From positions 1,054,001-1,118,000 of the forward strand of contig JAQOTA010000050.1 of the NCBI GenBank assembly GCA_029532415.1: a DNA stretch of 64,000 nucleotides, given 5' to 3'. The notes under the pieces are model-generated. The model saw nothing but the letters and a program-made list of their open reading frames with translations. It did no database searches and was not told the origin of the DNA. Positions 39,528 to 50,076 of the stretch are shown here, in pieces; position 1 is the stretch's first letter; each line of letters begins with the position of its first letter. Both the position numbers and the translations under genes were made by a program. The DNA is from Marasmius tenuissimus (Eukaryota > Basidiomycota > Agaricomycetes > Agaricales > Marasmiaceae).

Positions 39528-41205
39528 TCAGCGGGGTAATGGGCGGTCGGCTCTACACTTCACGTGTAGAAAACGCTGCGCCAGTCTAATAAGAGCTGTC
39601 AATAAAAATCCCAAGCCGAAGTACTTGAAAACGCACTTCAGATGATCGCTCGGTATGACAAGTTTGAGAGGAGGTTTGACCCGTAGAGATGCTAGCCTGT
39701 GGGGCTCTGCGTTTAGCCAGATCTCATCATACCAATTGATGGGCAATCCTATGGGAGCTTGTTGGTAGATGCTGTCGGGACGCTGAGAATCTTCTCTGGG
39801 TGCCGGGAACTCTCCTGGAGAATATTTGCCATTATTCAGATACTGGGAAGCGATATACAGAGCACTCAGAAGATGCAGAAAATCTTCGAGTTCTTTGGAC
39901 CTCCAGATGACACGAGTCTTGATGAATTTCGTGTTGTCCTCAACGTCAGTTTCATCTCCACTCATCATCTCGGGGGTGAGCGAGTCGTAAGCTGGCATCA
40001 GACCTTGCCATCCAGGCCCCGAGTACATCTGGTTTCGCAGGAAGAGTTGCTCGAGCCTGATTTCGCATCTCTATTTCGCTTGTTAGAAGCACTAGCGGTC
40101 TCAAATAGCCCGACAATCTTACCCTTCGGCGCCGAGCATTCCTTCTGTCTTCTAATCTCTCCTGTAACATAGCTTCCGTCGGATGCAAGTTGAAGTATCG
40201 ATCTTGAAGAGTCTTTAGGTAGGTGCGGAAAGTTTCCCGGACAACACTCTCGTCTACCTCCTCGTTGTCTTCCAGACTTGTGTAGTACTCGACAAAAACA
40301 TCTGCGGCTCGCTTATTCCATTTGGTCCAGCGTTTCTTTGAGCATAGGTCAAGGCCAAATGCCACCTGTGTCGGTCCACTTGCTCTGCCTTGTTCAAATG
40401 CAATTCTCTGCTGGGGAGTGACGCTGGTGATGGGAGCTTTATTGGGAAACGCAAGTTCGACCAGCCGCTCACGAATGTCTTTCCGTTGTTCGTTCTGCCT
40501 CTTGGCTCTTCGCTTGGGGCGACGATGTGGGCCGGAAGGCTTAGGCTGTGACGGCTGCAGTGGTTTACGATTGGCTTCGGCTGGTAGTGACCCCGAAGCA
40601 GAGGGTCGTGGTATGCGGGCCCCTTGACCAAGAAGTTCGTGTAGTATGCCCAATATAGCATACGACTCGAGGCCCTGTGTGGGCTGTGTCAACACTAAAA
40701 TCAATCTAGAGCCTATTGATGACGCACTGGTGCGGAGTCAAGTTTCTCCTGAACCTTTTCCTTCTGTCAAGATCAGTTCAGTATGAGTACATCTTGCGAG
40801 CATGTAAGTCGAAATGCATACCAAACCCAGCGTCTGAGCTTGTCTCAGCAGCTCCTCAATATCTGCATTCACATTCCCGTGCTGTTGAGTTTCTTGAGGG
40901 GCATCTTCTGGAAACCCATCCCCGCCAATACCTAGTTCCTGAGCGGCCTCGTGTTCAGTAAGTTCTTGTTCCACCGAAGTCACCTCCTGTGGACCAGGTT
41001 GGGTAGAAACTGGGAAGTCCTCATCTTTGTCCGCTGCATCTGCATTTGGGTACCGTCTGGTGTTCTCCTGTTGCTGACATTCGGGAGTATCTGCGTACTG
41101 GGTCTCATCGTCGTCTGCTACGCCTTCGTACAGAGTCCTCTTTCCGCCCCTCCTAGTTTTGGTCGTTCTGGCTCCTTCCAGCTGTTTGCAAAATCGTAGG
41201 CCCAT
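39528..41205 (-). CDS. Multi-exon gene of unknown function (about 507 aa)
   Basis: Exons (minus): 41205-40822, 40763-40728, 40683-40123, 40070-39528, with introns of 58, 44 and 52 nt, GT..AG, all phases matching. The 5' start is uncertain because the first open exon begins inside a small TIR element. The protein has an acidic Gln/Glu-rich start, a basic stretch (PHRRPKRRAKRQNEQRKD), a helical part ending RRNARRRR, then acidic MMSGDETDVED and WRSKELEDFLHLLSAL, and near the end APIGLPINWYDEIWL. From memory this layout resembles hypothetical proteins that are repeated many times in Agaricomycete genomes and often sit beside transposons, but I cannot name a domain. Function unknown. Confidence 0.65.
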
Positions 41206-41546
41206 CCCAGGCGCACGAGATTTTGAGGCCCCACAGTATTAAATGATATCATCGCACGTGTTCGCCCAAACTCATGGCCGTCACCGTTGTCTTCCTCTTA
41301 TTGCTGGTGCCAGTGGGTAATGAGTATCCTTCAGCAGTACCACCCGTCATAAGATAGTGTGGCGGACCGTTCAAGATGAGTGAGATTGGGATTGTTGGCG
41401 GGATCTAGGTAGTCTAGTACAAGTAGTACTCATTATGCCACTGTTATGACTCCTACGCGTAACAATGATCTCATACTCAGACTGTATTGGTGATGCGCTG
41501 GATATCAAAATCTCACGCGCCTGGGATGGGCCTACGATTTTGCAAA
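41185..41546. mobile_element. Small TIR element (MITE-like), 362 bp
   Basis: The ends are 42-bp inverted repeats (41185-41226 and 41505-41546) with 40 of 42 positions matching, beginning TTTGCAAAATCG. The palindrome CAGCTG occurs on both sides (41179-41184, 41547-41552) and could be a 6-bp target duplication, although a palindrome can also extend an inverted repeat. The interior has no ORF. It separates two minus-strand coding stretches and may have inserted within a gene. Confidence 0.6.
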
Positions 41547-41552
41547 CAGCTG

Positions 41553-43526
41553 TCAAATTCTGCCATAACAATCCCATCTCCATCAATTCTCATTTCATCG
41601 ATATCCATGCCGCTGCCGACTCCAGTGATTGGACGGATATCCTTAATTTGCACTGAGACGAAGTCCATCTGAACGTCATCCTGATCTTGCTGTTCATTGA
41701 GTTCTGGCTGTTTACAATCCATCTTGCTCAAGGCATCTGAAACCCCGTCGTCATAGAAGGAACTGGTTGATTGGTGATATTCCATATCTTCATTGCCATC
41801 ATCATCCTCCAAAGACGGTACATTAGCTTGCGAGCTCTGGATTCCAGAACGGTTCAAGTCCATCCCCTCGTCGTCCCCGACCTCCGAAGCACTGTCGTCA
41901 TAAAATGAGCTTTCCGATCCGACAATGTACTCTGTCGCCCCATCAAGCTCAGACTCTGTGTCAGACTCTGTATCGGCAAGAGCCCCGTAGTCAATATCAT
42001 CATTCGGAGCGACCAATGACTCCCCGCACCGTTGCAGTCCCTCCTCGGGCGACATAACCCCTTCTATCTCTTCCTGAACATCCGATTCAATGATCGCAGA
42101 CATCTCGGACGAATATTCAGAATCATCTGAGTCCAAGTAGTAGTCATCGTGGGAAGACCAGTGGAAGACAAGTGAAACGTCTGAGATTATGACATCGGAG
42201 TCGGAATCAAGATGAGTTGTGGACGTAGACGGCTGGTTTGCCGCGCCCATGTCTATATCCCCCGGAGCAACGTCCAGGTGCTGGGGAAGCCTGAAACGGG
42301 CAGACGAATTTTCGCGTTCGAAGAGGGCCCCTCCTGAATCTGACAACAAGCGACCCAATTTGGAGTGTGAAACAGCAGGAGCTGGAATGTCGGAAGAAGA
42401 TGTAGGTGCGTAGGAGAAGGCTGGAGTTGTCTCAGCTATGATGTTGCAGCTTGGGACTTCGTCGCCTAGAGTACCGCGCAGCCCAACACCGCGCTGAAGT
42501 TCCTTCGAGGGTGGCAGAGCCTCTGCCTCCGCCGGTGAATGAGGTGGCGTGGATATCTGATTGACGGATTCAACGATCTGAGACACTTCAGACGAGCTTT
42601 CGGATAAATCTGATTCGAAGTGATAGTCATCCTGAGACGACCATTGGTAGGCGAGTGAGACGTCCGAGATCATGATGTCGGAGTCAGAGCCAGGATGATT
42701 TGTGGACCTAGAAGGTTGGTTTGTTGCGCCCGAGCCCACGTCCTCGTCGTCTGGAATCCGAGGATGAGGTGAGGTTGGGTAAGTTTCCGAGAGTTACGTG
42801 GGGAGGCTCGATAACGGCAGACAACCTCACGTCTTCGGGAAGGGCACTTCCTGAATCCATCACTGAAGGGTGCGGGATGGCAGAAGCTGAGATGTCGGAA
42901 GGGTGGGGGGAGAAGCAACATGGAATGTCGTTATCTGGAGCAACCTGCAGCTCTGCACTATGCTGAAGTTCCTCCGAGGGTGGCAGAGTCTCTGCCTCCG
43001 CCGGTGAATGAGGTGGCATGGATACCTGAATGATGGGCTCAACGATCTGAGACACTCCAGACGAGCTTTCGAATGAATCTGATTCGAAGTGATAGTCATC
43101 CTGAGACGACCATTGGTAGGCGAGTGAGACGTCCGAGATCATGATGTCGGAGTCGGAGCCAGGATGATTTGTGGGCGTAGAAGGTTGGTTTGTCGCGCCC
43201 GCGTCCACATCCTCGTCGTCTGGAATCCGAGGATGAGGTGAGGTTGGGCAAGCTTCCGGAGATACGTGGGGAGGCTCGATAACGGCAGACAACCTCACGT
43301 CTTCGGGAAGGGCACTTCCTGAATCCATCACTGAGGGGCATGGGATGGCAGAAGCTGAGATGTCGGAAGGATGAGGGGAGAAGGCTATAATTGCCTTGGC
43401 TCCAGGAAAATTGCTTTGTGAATGAGACGAGGGATGTAACAAGGAGACTGGAATCTCGGAAGGGTGCGAAGAGACAGGTGCGCAAGGAGAAGCTGAGTTC
43501 GTCTCAGCCAGGTCTCCGAAAGTCAT
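41553..43526 (-). pseudogene. Acidic protein with three ~157-aa repeats, frameshifted
   Basis: Two overlapping minus-strand frames (43526-42708 and 42739-41513) together carry three copies of a unit of about 470-484 nt. Each contains NQPS, then SDSD-I-ISDVSL, then W-SS-DDY and a Ser/Glu-rich tail. Anchor positions are near 43132, 42662 and 42178. Comparison of copies 1 and 2 shows a single extra base near 42788-42795, which throws the reading from the first frame into the second, so the gene is interrupted unless an unseen intron removes it. The product is very acidic and low in complexity; no domain. An intact gene with a short intron at this point is the alternative. Confidence 0.6.
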
Positions 43527-43713
43527 ATGAATTATAGCATACCTTCGCTACGGGGGGGAAAACCAAAGCGAAAAGCCTCGAGCGCTGGGAGAAGTTCGCG
43601 ATTGCTGAGGGGAAAGGACGAAGTGTTAGGAAGGCCCGATTTCATACCTGACGGCGAGCCCAGAGATTGGAATTTATCTTGACCGCGTGGTGGCAGCTGC
43701 AGCTTTGTCTCCT

Positions 43714-44658
43714 CTATTCGTTGATGTCCTTCTGAGATTGTGAATGAGAATATGAACGGCCCAACGTGAGTGAGCGCTCACCAAGTGGATTTGGACGCCT
43801 TCGTTTCGGGAGTGGGGAGACAATGCTCGATGCTGAAGCACCGAGACTGTCAGAGCGGGCCCGTTTGTATCCTCTTAAAGGTTCGGCAGATAGGTTGTTC
43901 CCAAGAAGAGCTTGGGCATCCTGTTGATGGTGAGCAAGCGGGACAGATTGTTGTGAGGCACTCTGAGCAGCTAGAGGAATGTCGGGAGGAACCATAGATT
44001 CGTTTGAGACGGTAGTAAGTTGGTTAGGGCTTTGAAATATCGGAGAAACATTAGGGGCAACACTGTCTCGCCTCTCCGTTATTCCAGTGGCAACTTGAGG
44101 ATGACGAGCATGGATTGCAAGAGGCACCGGAACTGCTGAGGTTGGCACAGATTTGAGGATTGCTAAGAGGGAGCTCACCACCAAGATGGCTGTGAATTGA
44201 GGGACCTGAAGGGGTGGAAAAGTTCGCGGGTGTACCTGCCGTGATATGTGAGGATGATTTGAGTTGTAGATATAGCGGTACTTACTACCGACAGGAATAC
44301 GTGTGGCTAGGCGCGTCGAGTACCTTCGTGGTGGCGGTGGTAATGTCTCATCTGATCTCTTTTCTATGCAATCTGGTGAGCCAGAGTATCCCAAAGATGC
44401 TGAGAAAACATTACTACTCCTTGATCGCTTTGTAGGGGGTTTTGCAACGGTGACGCTGTCAGGAGTAGTAGATCGTGGCCGCTTTCTGGCCGGCCTCACA
44501 TCGTGATTCTCCCCATCGACGAGAGTGTTTGCGTCGATGTCAACTGGGCCCGCCGAGTCAACAGGAGGAATAACGTTGGAATCCACTGGGTGCATCAAGA
44601 ATTTGGGTACCGGTACTGTTGGATGGTGAATAAGAGATAAAGAAAGCTGGCGAGCCAC
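43714..44658 (-). CDS. Hypothetical protein, possible 5' part of the same gene
   Basis: A minus-strand frame of 314 codons that includes a probable in-frame 51-nt intron (GTAAGTACC...CACGGCAG, near 44286-44236). It has a bipartite-type basic patch (ARKRPRSTTPD, PPTKRSRSS) and a second one near the C-terminus (LPKRRRPNPLG), suggesting nuclear location. No domain. It may be a separate small gene or the first exons of the repeat-containing gene downstream; I could not find a splice joining them. It diverges from the SUN-domain gene at 44872. Confidence 0.45.
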   Translation of the reverse strand: MARQLSLSLIHHPTVPVPKFLMHPVDSNVIPPVDSAGPVDIDANTLVDGENHDVRPARKRPRSTTPDSVTVAKPPTKRSRSSNVFSASLGYSGSPDCIEKRSDETLPPPPRRYSTRLATRIPVGSKYRYIYNSNHPHISRQVHPRTFPPLQVPQFTAILVVSSLLAILKSVPTSAVPVPLAIHARHPQVATGITERRDSVAPNVSPIFQSPNQLTTVSNESMVPPDIPLAAQSASQQSVPLAHHQQDAQALLGNNLSAEPLRGYKRARSDSLGASASSIVSPLPKRRRPNPLGERSLTLGRSYSHSQSQKDINE

Positions 44659-44871
44659 ATCTAACGTTCAGATGAGTTGGTCTTTTACTCTTGTCAATGA
44701 AGCCTTTGTGTTGTACCTTGCTGCTTGGGCCGCGGCGCAGCCCTGATGTGATTGATGTGTCAAAGAAGGTACAACCACATGTACGCGTTTTGCTCGACTC
44801 ACGGTCACAAACCCCAACAATCCAACTTCGCCACTGTCACCATCAGTGTACGGATCCCACCTCATCACCAT

Positions 44872-45885
44872 ATGTCTCAGTCCACAGTATCCGACTTCGA
44901 GGGTGGTAACAGACCTCAGGTGTGTGTAAACTACTTACTGTTGTGTGAGGTGCTCATTTGGGCATAGCTATATCCCCGAGTAGAAAAAGCGAAATCAAAA
45001 CGAGGGCAAGCTCCGTACAAAATTCCTTCTCCAAACATAAAGTTGGCGGCTGTTCGACTCCTCTACAGATTCCTGATTCACGTTGCTGCCACGATCGCTG
45101 TCCTCACAACTCTCCTGGCATTTGGTAGAAGGCTATCGACCAATCCGACTTTTTCCCTCCTCACTATTTGCGACATGCAAAATACCGTCTGCTCTCTTTC
45201 CAGTACACTCTGGCAGAGTTACTGTCCGATAGCTACCTGCGAGGCTCTGTCTCCATCACCAAGCATATCACAACTCCGTCCCGATTACGCTCTAGCTTCA
45301 AATGGTGGTCGGATTGTACCTCACCTTAGCTCACCCACAAACGGATACACAAGAATGTCCTTGAGCGAATGGTTACTGTACGAAGTGCGAGGTTATAGCC
45401 ATAAACACCTCGATATAGTACCGCCCACAGCTGTCATAGCCAGCTATGTCCACGCCGGTGTTTGCTGGTCATTCGAAGGTTCTCAAGGTCATCTCGGCGT
45501 GTCGCTTCGGAGGCTCATCAACGTAACGCATGTTACATTTCATCACCCGCCGGTTGAAGAGCTCTTGGAAGAACAGCTTCAGCAAACTCCCACCTTCCTA
45601 ACCCTATGGTTTCTCGTTCCCGCCGCAAACGATATTGGGGATGTGAACCGGACCACTACCTCGGTAGAGAGGTTCGCCAAACCTTCGTGGAATGCCCTCG
45701 AATTCAGCTCCAGCATTCTTGTCATGGCGGCCAGTCTTCACTACTATCCAGAGAAAGGGACCAGGCAGACCTTTACTCTTCCCGCTCCGGTCGTATCGTC
45801 TGTAATGGTTTTAGAGGTCCACGAAAATGGCGGAGGGCGTCAAACTTGCCTCTATAGAATATCCGTTCACGGCACGGATATCTAG
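44872..45885 (+). CDS. SUN-domain protein (321 aa)
   Basis: Exon 1 44872-44919 and exon 2 44968-45885, separated by a 48-nt GT..AG intron; phases join exactly, giving 322 codons with stop. The long frame in exon 2 has no early ATG, so the first exon (MSQSTVSDFEGGNRPQ) decides the start. A single hydrophobic helix lies at about 51-69. The SUN domain follows: DYALASNGG at 122, CWSFEGSQGHLGVSLRRLI at 182, QTFTLPAP, then TCLYRISVHG at the end. SUN proteins span the inner nuclear membrane and bind KASH partners to tether chromosomes to the cytoskeleton. The protein is short, with little room for the coiled coil of larger SUN proteins, so trimer formation may differ. Intact and probably a host gene. 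Confidence 0.9.
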
Positions 45886-46357
45886 TTTGCTTTCCAATGT
45901 CCCGTCCCTGTATAGGTAGTATAATAGCACATATTCTGGACTACTGCGTGCTGGACTTCAGAGGAAATATATCGAGTACTTGTACAATATGAGCTGGGGA
46001 CAAGCCAGAATAAAAAACAAAACCAACGACGCCATCGATCGGGAGTACGTTGGGCAGGTGTAGGCTGGCATGGGTACAGACGTCAGCACTACGAGGGTAT
46101 CGTGGGCGGAGTGGCACTTGTATCGTTTTTCGTTCCCCGCGAGTGAGCGTATGGACGAGAGTACGATGCTTGGAGCTGTAGGTGGGCTATCGTTCCCTGA
46201 AGTTCTTGAGTATGGTGGCGAACCATGCTCGTTGCTAAATGTGAGCAACCATCGATCTAGGAAGTGCTGCAGCCTGCCGTCCCAGGGAGGCCTGGGGTCC
46301 TGGGTCCGAGCATTGATCACTCCCAAAGTCGCTGATGCATAGACCCGATCTTGTAGA
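45886..46357. other. Spacer 3' of the SUN gene
   Basis: About 470 bp with no supportable gene; a TATA box for the next gene lies at its right edge. Confidence 0.4.
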
Positions 46358-46364
46358 TATAAAA
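46358..46364 (+). promoter_or_regulatory. TATA box of the small coiled-coil gene
   Basis: TATAAAA, 50 nt upstream of the ATG at 46408, with a C-rich leader between (CCACCGACCCAACACACT). Confidence 0.5.
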
Positions 46365-46407
46365 TACTACGGTTCTCGCTATCACAATCCCACCGACCCA
46401 ACACACT

Positions 46408-46836
46408 ATGTCCAAAAAGGCTGTAGTCCAGCCTGATCAGGAGGCCAACCGCCTTCCTGATTGGGAGGTTGTGTTCTCGGACTCTACGACCGCGCCTCTT
46501 CAAAACATGCCTCAGGTTGATGCCGCGGGCAAAACGTCCAAGGTAAGACGTTAATTGTTTCTCTGGCGAAAAATCGCTGAAGGATGCTTGACTAGGTACT
46601 TTCTGTCACTGAAAGGCAGGAGCAGTTCATCGACTTGGGTCTATACCATGTCCGCAGGCTCCACGCTGAGCACGAATCGAAGGACGCAGAACTGAGAGCG
46701 CTAAAAACTGAGAACCAGGAGCTGAAAGCTGAGAACCAGGAGCTGAAGGAACGACTGTATGTATCGAATATCTCCGACTTGACCCTGGACTCATAGCTAC
46801 TACAGGAAACAACGAGCAAATAACCAGCCAAAGTAG
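46408..46836 (+). CDS. Small coiled-coil protein (about 111-120 aa)
   Basis: Exon 1 46408-46542 (45 codons), a 53-nt intron, then exon 2 from 46596. Read straight through, exon 2 ends at TAG 46794-46796 (111 aa in all). If GTATGT...CATAG (46757-46796, 40 nt) is also an intron, the protein ends RLYYRKQRANNQPK with a stop at 46836. The product begins MSKKAVVQPDQEANRLPDW and has a C-terminal heptad array (ELRALKTENQELKAENQELK), a likely leucine-zipper-like coiled coil. There is no basic region of bZIP type before it. Function unknown; dimerisation is inferred. Confidence 0.65.
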
Positions 46837-48096
46837 CATTCCGTAACATACTATTCCGGCGAGGCGGTTGACTATCCTTGAATTGTTGGGCCTCTTTTAG
46901 TATTGACATTGCCTTTCCCAAATATGATCCATTGGTCTATCTCTCAATACCAAATTCCTTACAATTGCCATCCAATACGTCGAACGGAGCTCCGTGGATG
47001 GAGGGAATGTGACACTCTTTGGCTGCTTCTGCATACATGCTCAAATAGATGCTCGCTGGTAGCGTCATATGTAATTCATGGATTTCTTTTTCACTCAGCG
47101 AGGACGACAGCAATGCCACATTAAGTCGTCAGTATCCCCCTCTTGCAACGTAGTCCTGCCGGAGCGCGAATTCGACACTCGTCGATTCGTCATACTCCTT
47201 ATCGCGTTGGAGGCCTCCAAATCCATCCAACGCTGATCTTGAATAGCATCCCTAACCCCCTCACGTCCTCCAGAATGTTTTTCGTCTAGCCGGTACGGTG
47301 GAATGGAATCACATCTCCGCCGTCCACGATAATTTCTAGCTATAAGGTGTTAATGCCATTTTTGGATGTAACTACCATTTGGTTGAGAGGTAGGGGGGAG
47401 GGGGACCGCAGGTAGAGAGCAACATTGACAGAGGCGGTGGAGGCGCGCCGTTGGATCGTGTTCGTCGGTGGCCATGCCGTGTCGCGGCGACTTTTTCAGT
47501 GTTGTCCACAAACCTTGAGATATCTGCAATCGTGGGTTGTACCGACGAGTTTAGCGTGTTAAGTTCACGCTGCTAGCAGGTGTTACGAGGGTACCAGAGC
47601 ATACTGCGAGTAGCGAGCTGAACCGAGTTGCACCGGGAGTTCGTCCAAATTTCAGGCTTCTTGAACTTCCAGTTGTGGAACGCGTTGACAATGACACAGT
47701 GTTTATCGGAGTTTTCTGCAATGAACGGAAGACCTAGGTGTATTCCTGAGAGTATGGGCCTATGGCTTCGAGGCAGCCCGTCACTAAACCATTCTCCAGC
47801 GCTCGGCTGTGGTGATGCAGCTCATTTGAAGAATCCAGTGATTACCTGCAGTCTCCATCACGTGCAACTGGGACAAGATACTGAGTCCATGCACGGAAGA
47901 GGTGCATAAAAGCAGCTCAAGAGCGACGACTTCCAGCTTGTGAGATGAGTGGACGGTGGGTGTGCACTGTGTACAGCCTCAGACGTCCCTAATATAATAC
48001 GTAGTACGGACCGCTATCCGGGGACCGTCGCCTATTACATCATCATCGTTCAAATAAGGAAAATGCAACGTTAAGCACTTTTAGCTGTGATCCGCC
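46837..48096. other. Unresolved intergenic region
   Basis: About 1.26 kb. Short ORFs on both strands, a G-rich patch near 47395-47410, no domain and no splice chain. Nothing is supported. Confidence 0.4.
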
Positions 48097-50076
48097 ATGA
48101 AGAAACCGAGGAAGAACTGGCGCTCTATCCCCAACCCGAACCCTATCATACGCAATTTTACACAAACTCCACATTACGATTTCCAGAGCGTCGATATACC
48201 CAAAAGTGAAGACTACGACACCCCCCTCGCCTTTCCCGACCCCACAACTCCCCAGGTTGATCAAGATGCGCGAGTTCACAATTTCAACATCGGTGCAGCA
48301 ACTTCCGTGTCAAAGGTAGATTCGGTAGGAGCGTTCACGGATTTATTGTAAGCAGCCTCGCTCAATGTTTCTTGGCCTCAGTCTAGGTCGTTGCCAAAAA
48401 CCTCCACAGAGCGATCTAGAATTTATCGGTTAGTCTCTATCTCTCCATCCATGTAGGTTTTACTGAACATCCTAGTGCAAAAATCTCTGGGAAGGACATA
48501 ACCCTTGGAAATCGCCGCGATGTAGTCAAATCGGAGGGTTTCATCCACCACTACCCAACATCTGCGATTCAACCAGGTCCAAGCCGTTACCAGTCGCTTG
48601 TATTTACACTGCCCATTACTCCAAACTCTATTTGGCGTTTGTCTGGCACTTTTGTTCACTGGGGTCATAAGTCTGAAGGAACAATCTCCATAATAAACCC
48701 TTGCCTGTTAGTTCAGAACAACATCCAAGAATTCTACCCGAGTAAGTCTAAACAGTCCGTATCTGTGAGCTTTCTACTCAATTATTGCAGAACTCGAAGG
48801 AGAACGGTGGCCTGTCAATATCAGGAGCCCCGCACTCTTGCAGCAGCCAGACAACGTCACCATTTTGTCCATAGATCTGCCAGGTTCTACAAGGGGAGAA
48901 GAGTGAGTGCCCAGCTCGTTGGTACACACCTTGCCCTGTAGTATCTGCAAAGCTTTCCGTTGATGGAGCCAAAATCAAAGAAATTTTACTCGCCCATCAA
49001 GGACCTTGAATCTACAGCTCGGAGCATCTATAGCGGTGTGTGTTACTGCCCATCATATCAGTACCAACCCCTTATCACACTTCCACCTGCAGCTTTGAAG
49101 CCCCGAATTGCATCTCAAAATGCGGTGAGAACTCTCTGGTCCAGTATACGAACTCCTCTAATATACGGAAACTACAGAAATATCTCGACAGGTTGGAGGA
49201 GGCTCTCAAAACAACCGACAAAGTCTTCATCTTGAGTGCTATGGACTCTCTAAACCAGTTTCTCAGACGCCTGGAGCGGCAGGACTTCAGAATCCCCCTC
49301 TCATACATGATCCTCCGACAAGCGTATGATCGCTGTGTTACGCCTTGCCTGAAGCCTCTCGGAAAATACAAACCATTCTCGGCGGAGACCTATGGAGAAA
49401 TTCTGCCGGAATTCGTTCACCATATTCTCATGTGCACCAGACTGACCTCGGGCAGCGTAGTTGTCGACCTCGGCTGCGGGGTCGGCAACGTCATAACCCA
49501 AATCAGCATGGAGGTTGGCTGCAAGGCGTTTGGGATAGAAATCAGGGACACTGCCTTTACGGCGGCACGGACGTTCGTGAATGATGCAGTTCACCGCGCC
49601 TCTCTGTGGGGGGTTCCTGTTGGTCATGTGGAAGTCGTTCAAGGGGATCTACGCAACCATCCTAAGATCATGGATGTCTTACCCTCCGCCGACCTTATTA
49701 TTATCAACAACCGTACGTTTGATGCAGCTTGTGAGCCACCTTTTATCATCGCTGAGAAATCGATTTATCATTATTACATACAGTAAATCACGATATTTTG
49801 AAGCTGATCGGTAGCAGCACAAAGTCCTCGGTCGTCATCATCTCCCTGATCCCTCTTGAAATCGCAGGAAACCTTCGCTCTGGAAAAACCATACACGTAC
49901 GTGGTTGCAAGTCGGCATCACGCCTTTCTAAGCCTTTCCATCAACAGGATGCCCGTTTATTGACCTGTAGACAGGAGAAGTACCACGCAGACTGGGTCTC
50001 ATGGACTTCCAAAGTTTCCGAATACTACGTTCAGGGGAAAGCTGGCGATAATCTTAATTGGTTCTCAGAGGGATAA
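48097..50076 (+). CDS. DOT1-type histone H3-K79 methyltransferase
   Basis: Probable exons: 48097-48347, 48387-48428, 48476-48741, 48791-48902, 48953-49035, 49101-49712, 49784-49896, 49948-50076, about 535 aa. The joins at 48902/48953 (an AAG acceptor) and 49035/49101 are the least certain. The SAM-binding core is clear: AETYGEILPEFVHHIL, then VVDLGCGVGNVITQ (motif I), GIEIRD, WGVPV, GDL, and IIINN (an intron splits the codon right after NN) with LNHDILKLI. The C-terminal WVSWTSKVSEYYV matches the conserved end of the DOT1 fold. The first about 190 residues have no recognised domain. Dot1 methylates nucleosomal H3 lysine 79 and affects silenc­ing and checkpoint signalling in yeast. Motif I has Cys where Ser is usual. 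Likely the host enzyme; intact. Confidence 0.85.
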
